42,172 nucleotides of DNA from JALCOL01 sp022649665 (GTDB lineage: Bacteria > Bacillota > Bacilli > Lactobacillales > Enterococcaceae): NCBI GenBank assembly GCA_030372335.1, contig JAUDCW010000019.1; one strand, 5' to 3'. Each line of letters starts with the position of its first letter. Position 1 is the stretch's first letter. A program made the translations under genes and the position numbers. This document shows, in pieces, positions 25,056 through 32,930 of this stretch. The notes under the pieces were generated by a model, which saw only the letters and a program-made list of their open reading frames with translations, made no database searches and was not told the origin of the DNA.

Positions 25056-26960
25056 GTGTGTGGAATTTGTGGATTTGTGAGCGACAAAGCGAATAAAGAA
25101 GCAATCATTGAAGATATGATGGATACGCTTGTTCACCGGGGACCTGACAGCAGCGGTACGTACATCAACCAGGAAGTCGCGCTCGGCTTTCGGCGCTTGA
25201 GCATCATCGACCTTGAAGGCGGGACGCAGCCGATCTATAACGAAGACCGAACGAAAGTGATCACGTTCAACGGCGAGATCTATAATTTTCAGCCGCTGCG
25301 CGCCGCACTTGTTGAAAAAGGGCATATTTTTACGACGCACAGCGATACCGAAGTGCTGCTTCACGGGTATGAAGAGTGGGGCATTGAACTTTTGCAAAAG
25401 ATCCGCGGGATGTACGCTTTCGTGATCTGGGACGACCAGAAGAAAGAACTGTTTGGCGCGCGCGATCATTTCGGCATCAAGCCGTTTTATTATGCAGAAA
25501 TGAACGGGACGTTCATGTATGCCTCAGAGATCAAGGCGTTTTTGCGCCATCCGGACTTCATCAAAGAATTGAACCGCAAAGCGTTGAAACCCTATTTGAC
25601 GTTTCAATATTCGGCATTGCCGGAAACCTTCTTCAAAGGGGTCTACCGGATCCCGGAAGGACATTACTTCACATATAAAGACGGCAAATTAGATATCCAA
25701 GAATATTGGGATGCCAAATTTGAAGAAGTCAATCAGCCGAAAAAAGAAATCATCGAAGAGATCGACGACACGATCGTCGACTCGATCAAAGCGCATGAGA
25801 TCGCAGACGTTAAAGTCGGGGCTTTTCTTTCGAGCGGTGTTGATTCCAGCTATGTGACGGCAGTCAGCCGCCCGAACTATACATTCTCGATCGGCTTTGA
25901 CAACAAGATCTATAACGAAGCGGAAGAAGCCAAGCAGTTGACAAAGCTGCTCAAGCTCCACAACACTTCGCGGGTCGTCCATGCGGATGAAAGCTTTGAT
26001 TATTTCCCGATGATCCAGTATTACTTGGATGAACCGGATGCCAATCCAAGCTGCGTACCGCTTTATTTCTTGAGCAAATTAGCGCGCCATGAAGTAAAAG
26101 TCGTCTTGTCCGGCGAAGGGGCCGACGAATTATTTGCCGGCTATATCGACTACGGCTTCTTCTCCAATTCAAAATTGATCCGCGTGATCGGTCAAGGATT
26201 GAAGAAGCTTTCGAAATCCAGCCGCTATAAACTTTCGCGCCGTTTGAAAGGCATGAAAAATTTCCATGGCCGCAAACATTTGATCGCTTCGACTGCTCCG
26301 GCTGAAACATTTTTCATCGGCCAAGCAAAAATCTTCAATGAAGATGAAGTCGGCAGCATCTTGAACCCGAACTTTATGCAGGCGCCGACAGTCGAAGATA
26401 TTCTGGCACCCAGCTGGGAGAAAGTCGCCGATCAGCAAAACGAGATCAAGAAAATGCAGTATGTCGATATCCACAACTTTATGGCAAAAGATATTTTGCT
26501 GAAAGCTGATAAATTATCGATGGCCAACTCGATCGAGCTGCGGGTACCGCTTTTGGATAAAAAAGTGATGGAAGTCGCTGAAAAGGTCCCTTCCAAATAC
26601 TTGCTGAACCAAAACAATACAAAAGACATTTACCGCCAAGCCGCTAACCGCCATCTGCCCGAAGAATGGGCGAACCGCGAGAAACTCGGTTTTCCGGTGC
26701 CGATCAAAGCTTGGCTTCATGATGAAAAATATTATCGCATCATTCGCGAGCTGTTCGAACAAGATTTCGCGAAAGAATTTTTCGATCAAGCAGCGATCTT
26801 AAAAATGCTTGATGACAATTACGCGCAAAAGATCGATGCACGCCGCAAGATCTGGACGATCTTTACGTTCTTGACGTGGTACCAAGTGTATTTCGTCAAC
26901 GATGGCCAAAAGCCGGAAGTGACGGACAGCACACCAGAAGACATCGTTATCAATTCATAA
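25056..26960 (+). CDS. asnB: asparagine synthetase (glutamine-hydrolysing)
   Basis: 634 residues. The N-terminal class II glutamine amidotransferase domain needs Cys as its first mature residue. GTG 25056 gives M-C-GICGF, so I prefer it over the in-frame GTG 25044 and ATG 25047, even though the GGAG site is 13 nt away. RRLSIIDLEGG and the GEIYNF stretch follow. The C-terminal ATP-pyrophosphatase domain has SSGVDSSYV and GEGADELFAGY. It makes Asn from Asp, Gln and ATP. Asn may also feed D-Asp/Asn cross-bridge chemistry indirectly through the aspartate pool. Confidence 0.95.
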   Translation: MCGICGFVSDKANKEAIIEDMMDTLVHRGPDSSGTYINQEVALGFRRLSIIDLEGGTQPIYNEDRTKVITFNGEIYNFQPLRAALVEKGHIFTTHSDTEVLLHGYEEWGIELLQKIRGMYAFVIWDDQKKELFGARDHFGIKPFYYAEMNGTFMYASEIKAFLRHPDFIKELNRKALKPYLTFQYSALPETFFKGVYRIPEGHYFTYKDGKLDIQEYWDAKFEEVNQPKKEIIEEIDDTIVDSIKAHEIADVKVGAFLSSGVDSSYVTAVSRPNYTFSIGFDNKIYNEAEEAKQLTKLLKLHNTSRVVHADESFDYFPMIQYYLDEPDANPSCVPLYFLSKLARHEVKVVLSGEGADELFAGYIDYGFFSNSKLIRVIGQGLKKLSKSSRYKLSRRLKGMKNFHGRKHLIASTAPAETFFIGQAKIFNEDEVGSILNPNFMQAPTVEDILAPSWEKVADQQNEIKKMQYVDIHNFMAKDILLKADKLSMANSIELRVPLLDKKVMEVAEKVPSKYLLNQNNTKDIYRQAANRHLPEEWANREKLGFPVPIKAWLHDEKYYRIIRELFEQDFAKEFFDQAAILKMLDDNYAQKIDARRKIWTIFTFLTWYQVYFVNDGQKPEVTDSTPEDIVINS

Positions 26961-27044
26961 GTTGCGGCTTCAAGAAGCTGCTTTTGGAATACCGTTTATT
27001 CGGATATTGGGGCTGTGACAACGCATGTCACGGCCCCTTTTTGC
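26961..27044 (+). repeat. intergenic repeated hairpin element, copy B, with terminator
   Basis: The first half matches the stretch after metK (7392-7466) block by block, including AAGAAGCTGCTT and a small CCG-TTTATT-CGG stem. The second half is a strong terminator: GGGGCTGTGACA (27009-27020) pairs with TGTCACGGCCCC (27026-27037), loop ACGCA, then five T. It ends the asnB transcript. Confidence 0.8.
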
Positions 27045-27089
27045 AAGCTGGAGTTCAGCAAAACTGTTATATATCAGAAAGCATATCTT

Positions 27090-27118
27090 TTGACTAAACA
27101 GCGCAAAGAAGTTATAAC
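27090..27118 (+). promoter_or_regulatory. promoter of the small heat-shock gene
   Basis: TTGACT (27090-27095) and TATAAC (27113-27118) are 17 nt apart. An 8-bp inverted repeat, CTGTTATA at 27064-27071 and TATAACAG at 27113-27120, brackets the promoter. I see no CIRCE or CtsR operator. Confidence 0.7.
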
Positions 27119-27165
27119 AGAATTGTAGCTAGAAATAGTCAATAAAAATCAGAAAGAGGGAATCG

Positions 27166-27576
27166 ATGATGGCTAATAACACTCCAGCAACGCGCAACTT
27201 TTTTGATGATGACTTTTTTGGGAATATGTTCCCAGCATTTTTCAAGAACAATTCGTTCGAAGTCGATGTAAAGGAAAACGACAAAGATTACGAAGTGAAA
27301 GCAAATCTGCCAGGCTTCAATAAAGAAGATATCCATTTGGAATATGCCAATAACATTTTGACGATCGAAGCCAATCATGAAGAAAAACATGAAGAAAAAG
27401 AAGAAGGACAATATCTTCGCAAAGAACGCTCGACTTCTTCAGTCCGTCGACAATTCATTATTCGCGGTGTCGATGAATCCGCGATCAAAGCCGAATATAA
27501 AGAAGGCGTTTTGTCTGTCGAATTGCCGAAAGCGGCCGAAGCGGACAAGAAAGAAAAACACATCCCGATCGACTAG
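27166..27576 (+). CDS. small heat-shock protein, Hsp20/alpha-crystallin family
   Basis: 136 residues. A short Phe-rich N-terminus (FFDDDFFGNMFPAFF) precedes an alpha-crystallin domain (about residues 30-125) with ANLPGFNKEDIHLEY and the C-terminal EYKEGVLSVELPK strand typical of the family. The tail HIPID carries an I/V-x-I/V-like end. It should be an ATP-independent holdase that binds unfolding proteins in the cytoplasm. Two adjacent ATG codons (27166, 27169) are both possible starts after AGAAAGAGGG. It is a single-gene unit with its own promoter and terminator. Confidence 0.95.
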   Translation: MMANNTPATRNFFDDDFFGNMFPAFFKNNSFEVDVKENDKDYEVKANLPGFNKEDIHLEYANNILTIEANHEEKHEEKEEGQYLRKERSTSSVRRQFIIRGVDESAIKAEYKEGVLSVELPKAAEADKKEKHIPID

Positions 27577-27588
27577 TTTGAATGCTTC

Positions 27589-27617
27589 AAAGACTCGAGA
27601 ATTTCTCGGGTCTTTTT
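27589..27617 (+). terminator. terminator of the hsp20 gene
   Basis: Stem GACTCGAGA/TCTCGGGTC (one G-T pair) with flanking A-T pairs is followed by seven T. Confidence 0.88.
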
Positions 27618-27693
27618 TTGTGGACAAAAATATCTGCAAACGCGGACAAAAGTTGTCTAACCATCGACAATTTTCGGTCATTCTATTGATGAA

Positions 27694-27711
27694 ATAACAC
27701 TATCATGTTAT
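27694..27711. promoter_or_regulatory. palindromic candidate operator of the WxL locus
   Basis: ATAACA-CTATCA-TGTTAT is a perfect 6-6-6 inverted repeat. It overlaps the -35 region of the only promoter-like sequence (TATAAT, 27723-27728) before the large WxL gene. A regulator binding here is plausible; the Mga-like gene at 34123 is one candidate. Confidence 0.45.
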
Positions 27712-27722
27712 CCAATTTTCGA

Positions 27723-27728
27723 TATAAT
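27723..27728 (+). promoter_or_regulatory. -10 box of the WxL locus
   Basis: A perfect TATAAT lies 40 nt before the large WxL gene; the -35 (CTATCA, 17 nt upstream) is poor, as in an activator-dependent promoter. Confidence 0.55.
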
Positions 27729-27768
27729 GTGAACAGGTTCCTTGGCAAAGCAGATTTGAAGTGAATAA

Positions 27769-30700
27769 ATGGACAAACAAAGGGAAATACATAAGGTTTT
27801 TTGTTTTATGATCGGAATATTTTTTGTTGGAAGTTTTCTTTTTTTTGTTTCTAAGGCAGATGCGGCGGAACTCGGTAATGACTTTATGGCGGAGGAATTC
27901 TTTTTCCATGCAAAGGAAAGAGCGCACGGTTGGCAGATGGGGGAAGCGCAAAAGTGGCGACTGCGGGATTTTAAAAATATCAAAATGAATGAGGAGGTTT
28001 CGGTCCAGCTGGATAGCGATACGTATGAGTGGTCTTATTCCAATACAAAGGTCAACGGGATTCTTGAACGGTTGCGGTTTCAAGGGACAAATTGTGCGAT
28101 CGAAGAGGTCAAAGCAAGTGAGGGATTCGATGTTTCTTACACGGGGATCGGGACTGGCGACATCAATACCGTCAATCGGATCAAACTAAAGGCACGAAAG
28201 CCGGGAGCGTACGGGAAATTGACGATCAGGTACGCCATACTGATGAGAGAAATTTGGCGATACACGAATGCCAACGAGGATGACGGTTATACGCGGGCGA
28301 TTGAGCCTGCCAGCGGTAAAAATACATTCAAGATATTTAAAAAATTAACCGGCTCTTCATATATCGGCTATGTTACCGAAACGTATCCGATTTCCTCAAA
28401 AGCAGTTGGTACAATTATCACAAAGAGGGCGGATTATCGATTAGGAGAATATTATGATAAAGAAGCGCGCTCCCGCATGCTCGATTACGCGGAAGATGAC
28501 AGCGGAAATCGGATTCGTTATGAGAGCGATCAGATCATTCCGACGATTCCAAAAGGGATCAGCAGTACACTGCGAAATGTCGGGAATGGCGAACGGATCG
28601 ATGCACTTTTTGATGAAAAACCAACTTTGACATTGAGAACAGTTGGCGGTGACGTATCGTCCAGCAGCCGAGCGGTGGCAAGCTACGGAAATGCGATCGT
28701 TTTGAGAGGGTTAGAATCTCCGGAACGCGATGCCGGCGGGGCCTTTGCGTTAGTAGATAATGATACAGATGGCGTTCCGAAAGTGGTCGCGACTTCTGGA
28801 AAGCGGAAAGATAATGACAAGATCCATCCAAGATTCAGCAGCGACTTTTACTGTGGGATCGCACATTGGCCGATGGGATCAAAAACGATCATGAATTTGA
28901 CGAATGTCTCGGTCAAAGAGCAAGTTTGGGGACGAGGCGAGACGGAAAAACAAACATTTTTGAATGCATGGGGAACCAATCGTGCCGTGGAGGTCAGCTA
29001 TGGCGACTTGATCCAAGTCGAAAATGCTGAAGGGAAGATCGGCTACACGACCGATTCGAATTATACTTCTTTAAAGCAGTTCGATGATCCGAAAGAAGGA
29101 CCGCACGAAGTTTTCTTTGAAATCACAAAACACGGCTACGTTCCGCTAGTCATCAATCAGCTAAAACCGTTAAAGATCACGGTCCCTTATAATGATGCAC
29201 AGACGGAATTGGATAAGCGATTGCCAGACACGCTCGACAAAAGAGGCCGGAGTAATGTCACAGTAAAACGTTTTTCCAAAAGTCCAGCTACTAATCAGAT
29301 CGGACCGGCTGAAGCAAAAGTCGTCGCGGCCGAAACGCTTGAAAGCGGCAAAGAAGTCGAGTTTGAATACACCGTTCCAGTCGAAGTGATGACCCCGGGA
29401 ACGATCGAAACGGTCGACGCCCAATATGTGCTGGGGGAAGCGTGGAATACTGAGACACGTTCACGTTTGCTGCGTTCCGCACAAGAAGCAGATAAACGAG
29501 ATGTTCGGTATGAAAGCAGCAAGATCGTGCCGTCGATCCCCGACGCGATCACACGTATGATCAATAAAAATCGGATCGAGGCCTTTTTTGCGGATAATAT
29601 CACGCTGACCTTCAATTCCGAGACTGGCACGGTCAAAGCGACCAGCAAGGCAAGCGTCGATTACGGGAATGCGGTCGTGCTACGCGGGGATGAAGGAGCA
29701 AATAATCAGGATGCCGGCGGAGCTTTTGCACTCCTCAAAGAAGGCAGTGAGCTGAAGGTCATCGCAACATCCGGCAAGTCGCTTAGCGATGGACCGGTCG
29801 CAAGCAGCTATCGGGGAGATTTCTTTACCGGGATCGCTTATCTCGATATGACGCAGTCAAAGAACAAAAATCTCTCAGCTGTCGCGGTCAAAGATTTTTG
29901 CTGGGCAAAAGGGGAAACGCGCAAGCAGGAATTTTTAGATCAGTGGGGAAAGAGCCGGGTGCAGACGGTGAAAGCCGGCGACGTGCTGAAGGTGGAGAAT
30001 GCAGCCGGAAAAATCGGCTATACGAAAAATTCAGCATATGACAACTTGCGGCAATTGAAAAATCAAAAAGAAGTCTTTTTTGAAATCACTGCACAAGGCT
30101 ACTTGCCGCTGATGCTCAACCAGCTCACGCCCGGCAAAGCAACGATCTCGCAAGACGCCTCAGCTGAAGAGCTGAACGAAAGCTTGACGAAGTTCTTGAA
30201 AAAAGCGGATCAAGAGAAATTCAAAGTTGAAAGATATGCGAAAACACCAGAAACTGCACAAACCGGGACCCAAACTGCACAAATCGTCATTTCCCAGGTT
30301 TTGACGAGCGGTGAAAAAGTCGAATATACGTATCCAGTGGAAGTGACAGTCGTCAAGCGCGGTGAACTGAAAACACAAGCCGGCAGTTACGTGCTCGGTG
30401 AAGCTTGGGGAGTCAACAGTCCGAAACGGATGTTCACATCTGCCGAAGAAATCGACGGTACGAGTGTCCGCTGGAAAGACAACAAAATCAAATCGATCAC
30501 GCCGGATGCGATCAATAAAAAATTGAATCAAAAAAATCAGCGGATCGATCAATTGTTCAGCGGGATCGACATCCCGATCGGTTTTGAGTCAGCAACCGGC
30601 TATGTGACCTCTGCGAGCAAAGCGCAAGCGGGTTATGGCAACGCCGTCATCATTCGTGGACAGGAAAAGCTGACGGGTCGTGATGCTGCGGGAGCATTCG

Positions 30701-31743
30701 CTTTGACTAATGAAGCCGGCCTGCCAAAGGTTGTCGCGACTTCGGGCCATTTGGCCGATAATATGCCGATCCATGAGTACTTTCCTGCCAAAGCCTATGC
30801 AGAAGCCGCTTTGTTCAAAAGAAATTCGCAAACATCGCTGAATTTGACAAGCACCAATGCGGATGTCAAGATCACGGCAAACGGCGCCACCCTAAAGCAG
30901 GACTTTTTGGATCAGTGGGGAGTCGATCGTGTTGCTGAAGCACAGTACGGTGATATCTTTTTTGCAAAAGATCACGAAGATAAAATCAAATATGCAAAAG
31001 ATTCTGTACTCGAACCGCTTGGAGGCGGGAATAAAAAAGAACGTTTTTTTGAAATCACAAAAAGCGGCTATGTGCCGCTGATGGTCAATCAAGTCAAATT
31101 TGCGCCGCTGACCATCGAACATGACACTGAAAGCGCCGTGATCGAACAAAAAATCATGGCTCAGCTTAACAAGCAGCAACCGCAACTTGAACTTGAAAAA
31201 ATCATCGTGCCGGACCTCGATCAAGTCGGTGATGTAGATATCAAAGTGCTGCTCTCAGAAAAAAGCAACACAGATCAGAAAAATAAAATCTTGTATCAGT
31301 ATCTGGTAAAGATGACGATCGAAGAGGGCAACCTTTCATTTGAAAGAACACCGAGCGCGGCTGATTTTGGGACGGTGGAGATCACCGATCGCCTCCAAAA
31401 AGCTTTTCGAAAAAACAAAACTGAAAATCAGGCATTAGGGATCCGCGATACTCGCAGTAAAAAGAGCACGTGGTATCTATATGCCAAAGAGAGCAAGCCG
31501 TTTACCAATTCAAAAAATGAAAAGCTGCAGCCGAATATCCTTTTTTACCGGCAAAACAAGCAAGAGCTCGAATTGAGCGGACAACAGCAGCGTATCTACA
31601 GCTCTCAAGAAAAAAAGGTCCACCATGAGCTGACTTTCGGCAAGCTGGACGGCTTATTTTTAAAGGTCCCAGGCAATTTGAATTTAGCGACAGATGATTA
31701 TCGTTGTGAAATACAATGGACGCTTACCGACGCGCCATTGTAA
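27769..31743 (+). CDS. large WxL-domain surface protein with three tandem ~325-residue modules
   Basis: 1324 residues. A signal peptide ends near residue 34 (KADAAE), and an N-terminal unique region runs to about 213. Three homologous modules follow at about 214-543, 544-864 and 865-1186. Each has, in order, a Y-x-LGE opening, an SIP-like turn, a YGNAVVLRG stretch, DA-GAFAL, VVATSG, FL-x-WG-x-R, GD, a KIGYT-like strand and FFEIT-x-GY-x-PL-x-NQ. A C-terminal WxL domain (1187-1324) has WYL and WTLTDAP. WxL domains attach non-covalently to peptidoglycan and to DUF916 partners, one of which is encoded at 32931. I do not recognise the module. The ATG at 27769 has only a weak GAAGTGA site. It is the first gene of a Csc-type locus. 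Confidence 0.85.
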   Translation: MDKQREIHKVFCFMIGIFFVGSFLFFVSKADAAELGNDFMAEEFFFHAKERAHGWQMGEAQKWRLRDFKNIKMNEEVSVQLDSDTYEWSYSNTKVNGILERLRFQGTNCAIEEVKASEGFDVSYTGIGTGDINTVNRIKLKARKPGAYGKLTIRYAILMREIWRYTNANEDDGYTRAIEPASGKNTFKIFKKLTGSSYIGYVTETYPISSKAVGTIITKRADYRLGEYYDKEARSRMLDYAEDDSGNRIRYESDQIIPTIPKGISSTLRNVGNGERIDALFDEKPTLTLRTVGGDVSSSSRAVASYGNAIVLRGLESPERDAGGAFALVDNDTDGVPKVVATSGKRKDNDKIHPRFSSDFYCGIAHWPMGSKTIMNLTNVSVKEQVWGRGETEKQTFLNAWGTNRAVEVSYGDLIQVENAEGKIGYTTDSNYTSLKQFDDPKEGPHEVFFEITKHGYVPLVINQLKPLKITVPYNDAQTELDKRLPDTLDKRGRSNVTVKRFSKSPATNQIGPAEAKVVAAETLESGKEVEFEYTVPVEVMTPGTIETVDAQYVLGEAWNTETRSRLLRSAQEADKRDVRYESSKIVPSIPDAITRMINKNRIEAFFADNITLTFNSETGTVKATSKASVDYGNAVVLRGDEGANNQDAGGAFALLKEGSELKVIATSGKSLSDGPVASSYRGDFFTGIAYLDMTQSKNKNLSAVAVKDFCWAKGETRKQEFLDQWGKSRVQTVKAGDVLKVENAAGKIGYTKNSAYDNLRQLKNQKEVFFEITAQGYLPLMLNQLTPGKATISQDASAEELNESLTKFLKKADQEKFKVERYAKTPETAQTGTQTAQIVISQVLTSGEKVEYTYPVEVTVVKRGELKTQAGSYVLGEAWGVNSPKRMFTSAEEIDGTSVRWKDNKIKSITPDAINKKLNQKNQRIDQLFSGIDIPIGFESATGYVTSASKAQAGYGNAVIIRGQEKLTGRDAAGAFALTNEAGLPKVVATSGHLADNMPIHEYFPAKAYAEAALFKRNSQTSLNLTSTNADVKITANGATLKQDFLDQWGVDRVAEAQYGDIFFAKDHEDKIKYAKDSVLEPLGGGNKKERFFEITKSGYVPLMVNQVKFAPLTIEHDTESAVIEQKIMAQLNKQQPQLELEKIIVPDLDQVGDVDIKVLLSEKSNTDQKNKILYQYLVKMTIEEGNLSFERTPSAADFGTVEITDRLQKAFRKNKTENQALGIRDTRSKKSTWYLYAKESKPFTNSKNEKLQPNILFYRQNKQELELSGQQQRIYSSQEKKVHHELTFGKLDGLFLKVPGNLNLATDDYRCEIQWTLTDAPL

Positions 31744-31774
31744 AAATAAATATAAAAATTTGGAGGAAACACAA

Positions 31775-32566
31775 ATGAAAAACAAAATAATCGGTACCGC
31801 GACCCTTGCCCTTGCGGCAGTACTCTTTACAGTGAACGCCCAATCCGCTTCAGCGGCAGCCGGCGGAAGCACGACGACAGAGGGGACCGTCAAGATCAAA
31901 CAGCATGATGCGCCGCTCACGCCTCTTAATCCGCTGGATCCGAAGAAAAGCGATCCGAAAGATCCGGGAAAAGGCGACGGCAGCAAAGGGGTCGGCAGCG
32001 AAGGACTTTATTTGGACTATGTTTCAAATTTCCGCTTCAAAGAAGTAACACTTGATCCGGAAAAAGGCAATGAAACGATGGCTGAAGCGGACAAATGGAC
32101 TTATCAAACAAAAAACAAACCAGCGGTGAGTGTTCCAAATCATTTGCAGGTCTCGGACAAGCGACTAGCCAAAGGAACGTGGAATATTAAAGTTGCGGCT
32201 TCGGAAATGAAGTCGGTCAATGCAGGAAGCAAAACGATTTTAGCTGGAGCGAAAGTAACGCTGAAAAATGTTACAGTGAAAGATCTGAACGGCCGCGACG
32301 ATACTGCATTAAAAACAGTTATCGGCAAAGGCGGGAAAGCTGCCACGGGCGGAGCTGATATCGATATTTCAACGGACGGTAAAGACACATTGGTCCTTAA
32401 AGCCGCTGATGCTGCGGATGCCCGCGGGACATTCATTGCGAGCTTTAACGAACAAGATCCAGCAAACGGCGTTGCCCTGAATATTCCCGTGCAAAAAGAT
32501 ACGATCAAAAATGGTGAACAATTTAAAACGACTCTCAAGTGGACACTTTCTGATACACCAGCGTAA
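31775..32566 (+). CDS. small WxL-domain surface protein
   Basis: 263 residues. A Sec signal peptide (MKNKIIGTATLALAAVLF, ending ASAAAGG) is followed by a Pro/Lys/Asp-rich stretch (PLNPLDPKKSDPKDPGK). The rest is a WxL domain: LDYVSNFRFKEV, a first motif read as GTWNIKV and a terminal WTLSDTPA. It should bind peptidoglycan and join the large WxL protein and DUF916 partner in a surface complex. The ATG follows TTTGGAGG; the frame is open upstream but only through the previous gene's end. It lies 31 nt after the large WxL gene. Confidence 0.92.
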   Translation: MKNKIIGTATLALAAVLFTVNAQSASAAAGGSTTTEGTVKIKQHDAPLTPLNPLDPKKSDPKDPGKGDGSKGVGSEGLYLDYVSNFRFKEVTLDPEKGNETMAEADKWTYQTKNKPAVSVPNHLQVSDKRLAKGTWNIKVAASEMKSVNAGSKTILAGAKVTLKNVTVKDLNGRDDTALKTVIGKGGKAATGGADIDISTDGKDTLVLKAADAADARGTFIASFNEQDPANGVALNIPVQKDTIKNGEQFKTTLKWTLSDTPA

Positions 32567-32582
32567 TCAAGGAGTGCAAAAC

Positions 32583-32929
32583 ATGAAAAAATTTTTGATC
32601 CCGATCCTGATCGGCAGCGCCTGTTTTTTTTTAATCTGAAAACATGCGCGGCCGCCACAGTCGAAACGGAAGGGACCGTCCAAATCTTTTTGATCGACAA
32701 AACGCATGAGAAGTATGTCGAACAAATGACTTGGCCGGCAAACGGCGATTTCGGGCGGCATCTGCTGCCGAAGACTTCTGGCAAAAGTAAGCCGCCGCAT
32801 CGCCAAAAGGAAAACAAGCTGCCGAAATTGGGCGAGACAAAGGGAGGTCTCCTGACATTGAGCGGGATCGTCCTGATCGCTCTATTGTATCTTGTGAAAG
32901 AAGCCGAACGGAAAAAACGGAGGAACTAA
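32583..32929 (+). pseudogene. small sortase-anchor-like Csc protein, interrupted at a nine-T run
   Basis: From ATG 32583 (after AAGGAGTG) the frame gives an 18-residue signal-peptide start (MKKFLIPILIGSACFF) and hits TGA at 32637. A run of nine T lies at 32624-32632. One extra T would restore a single frame through to TAA at 32927-32929, giving about 115 residues: the rest of the signal peptide (CAAATVE), a short mature part, LPKLGE, a hydrophobic span (LLTLSGIVLIALLYLV) and a basic tail. That is the layout of the small LPxTG-like member of Csc loci, with a Leu in place of Thr. It may be a broken gene, a phase-variable or slippage-expressed one, or a base-call error. Confidence 0.75.
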
Positions 32930-32930
32930 A

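Noticed and set aside
27045..27165. CIRCE or CtsR operators before hsp20.
   Set aside because: I looked for TTAGCACTC-N9-GAGTGCTAA and GGTCAAA repeats and found neither.
27769..31743. The three repeats of the large WxL protein as a sign of a mobile element or assembly duplication.
   Set aside because: The copies are clearly diverged at DNA and protein level, so they are an old internal duplication within one gene.
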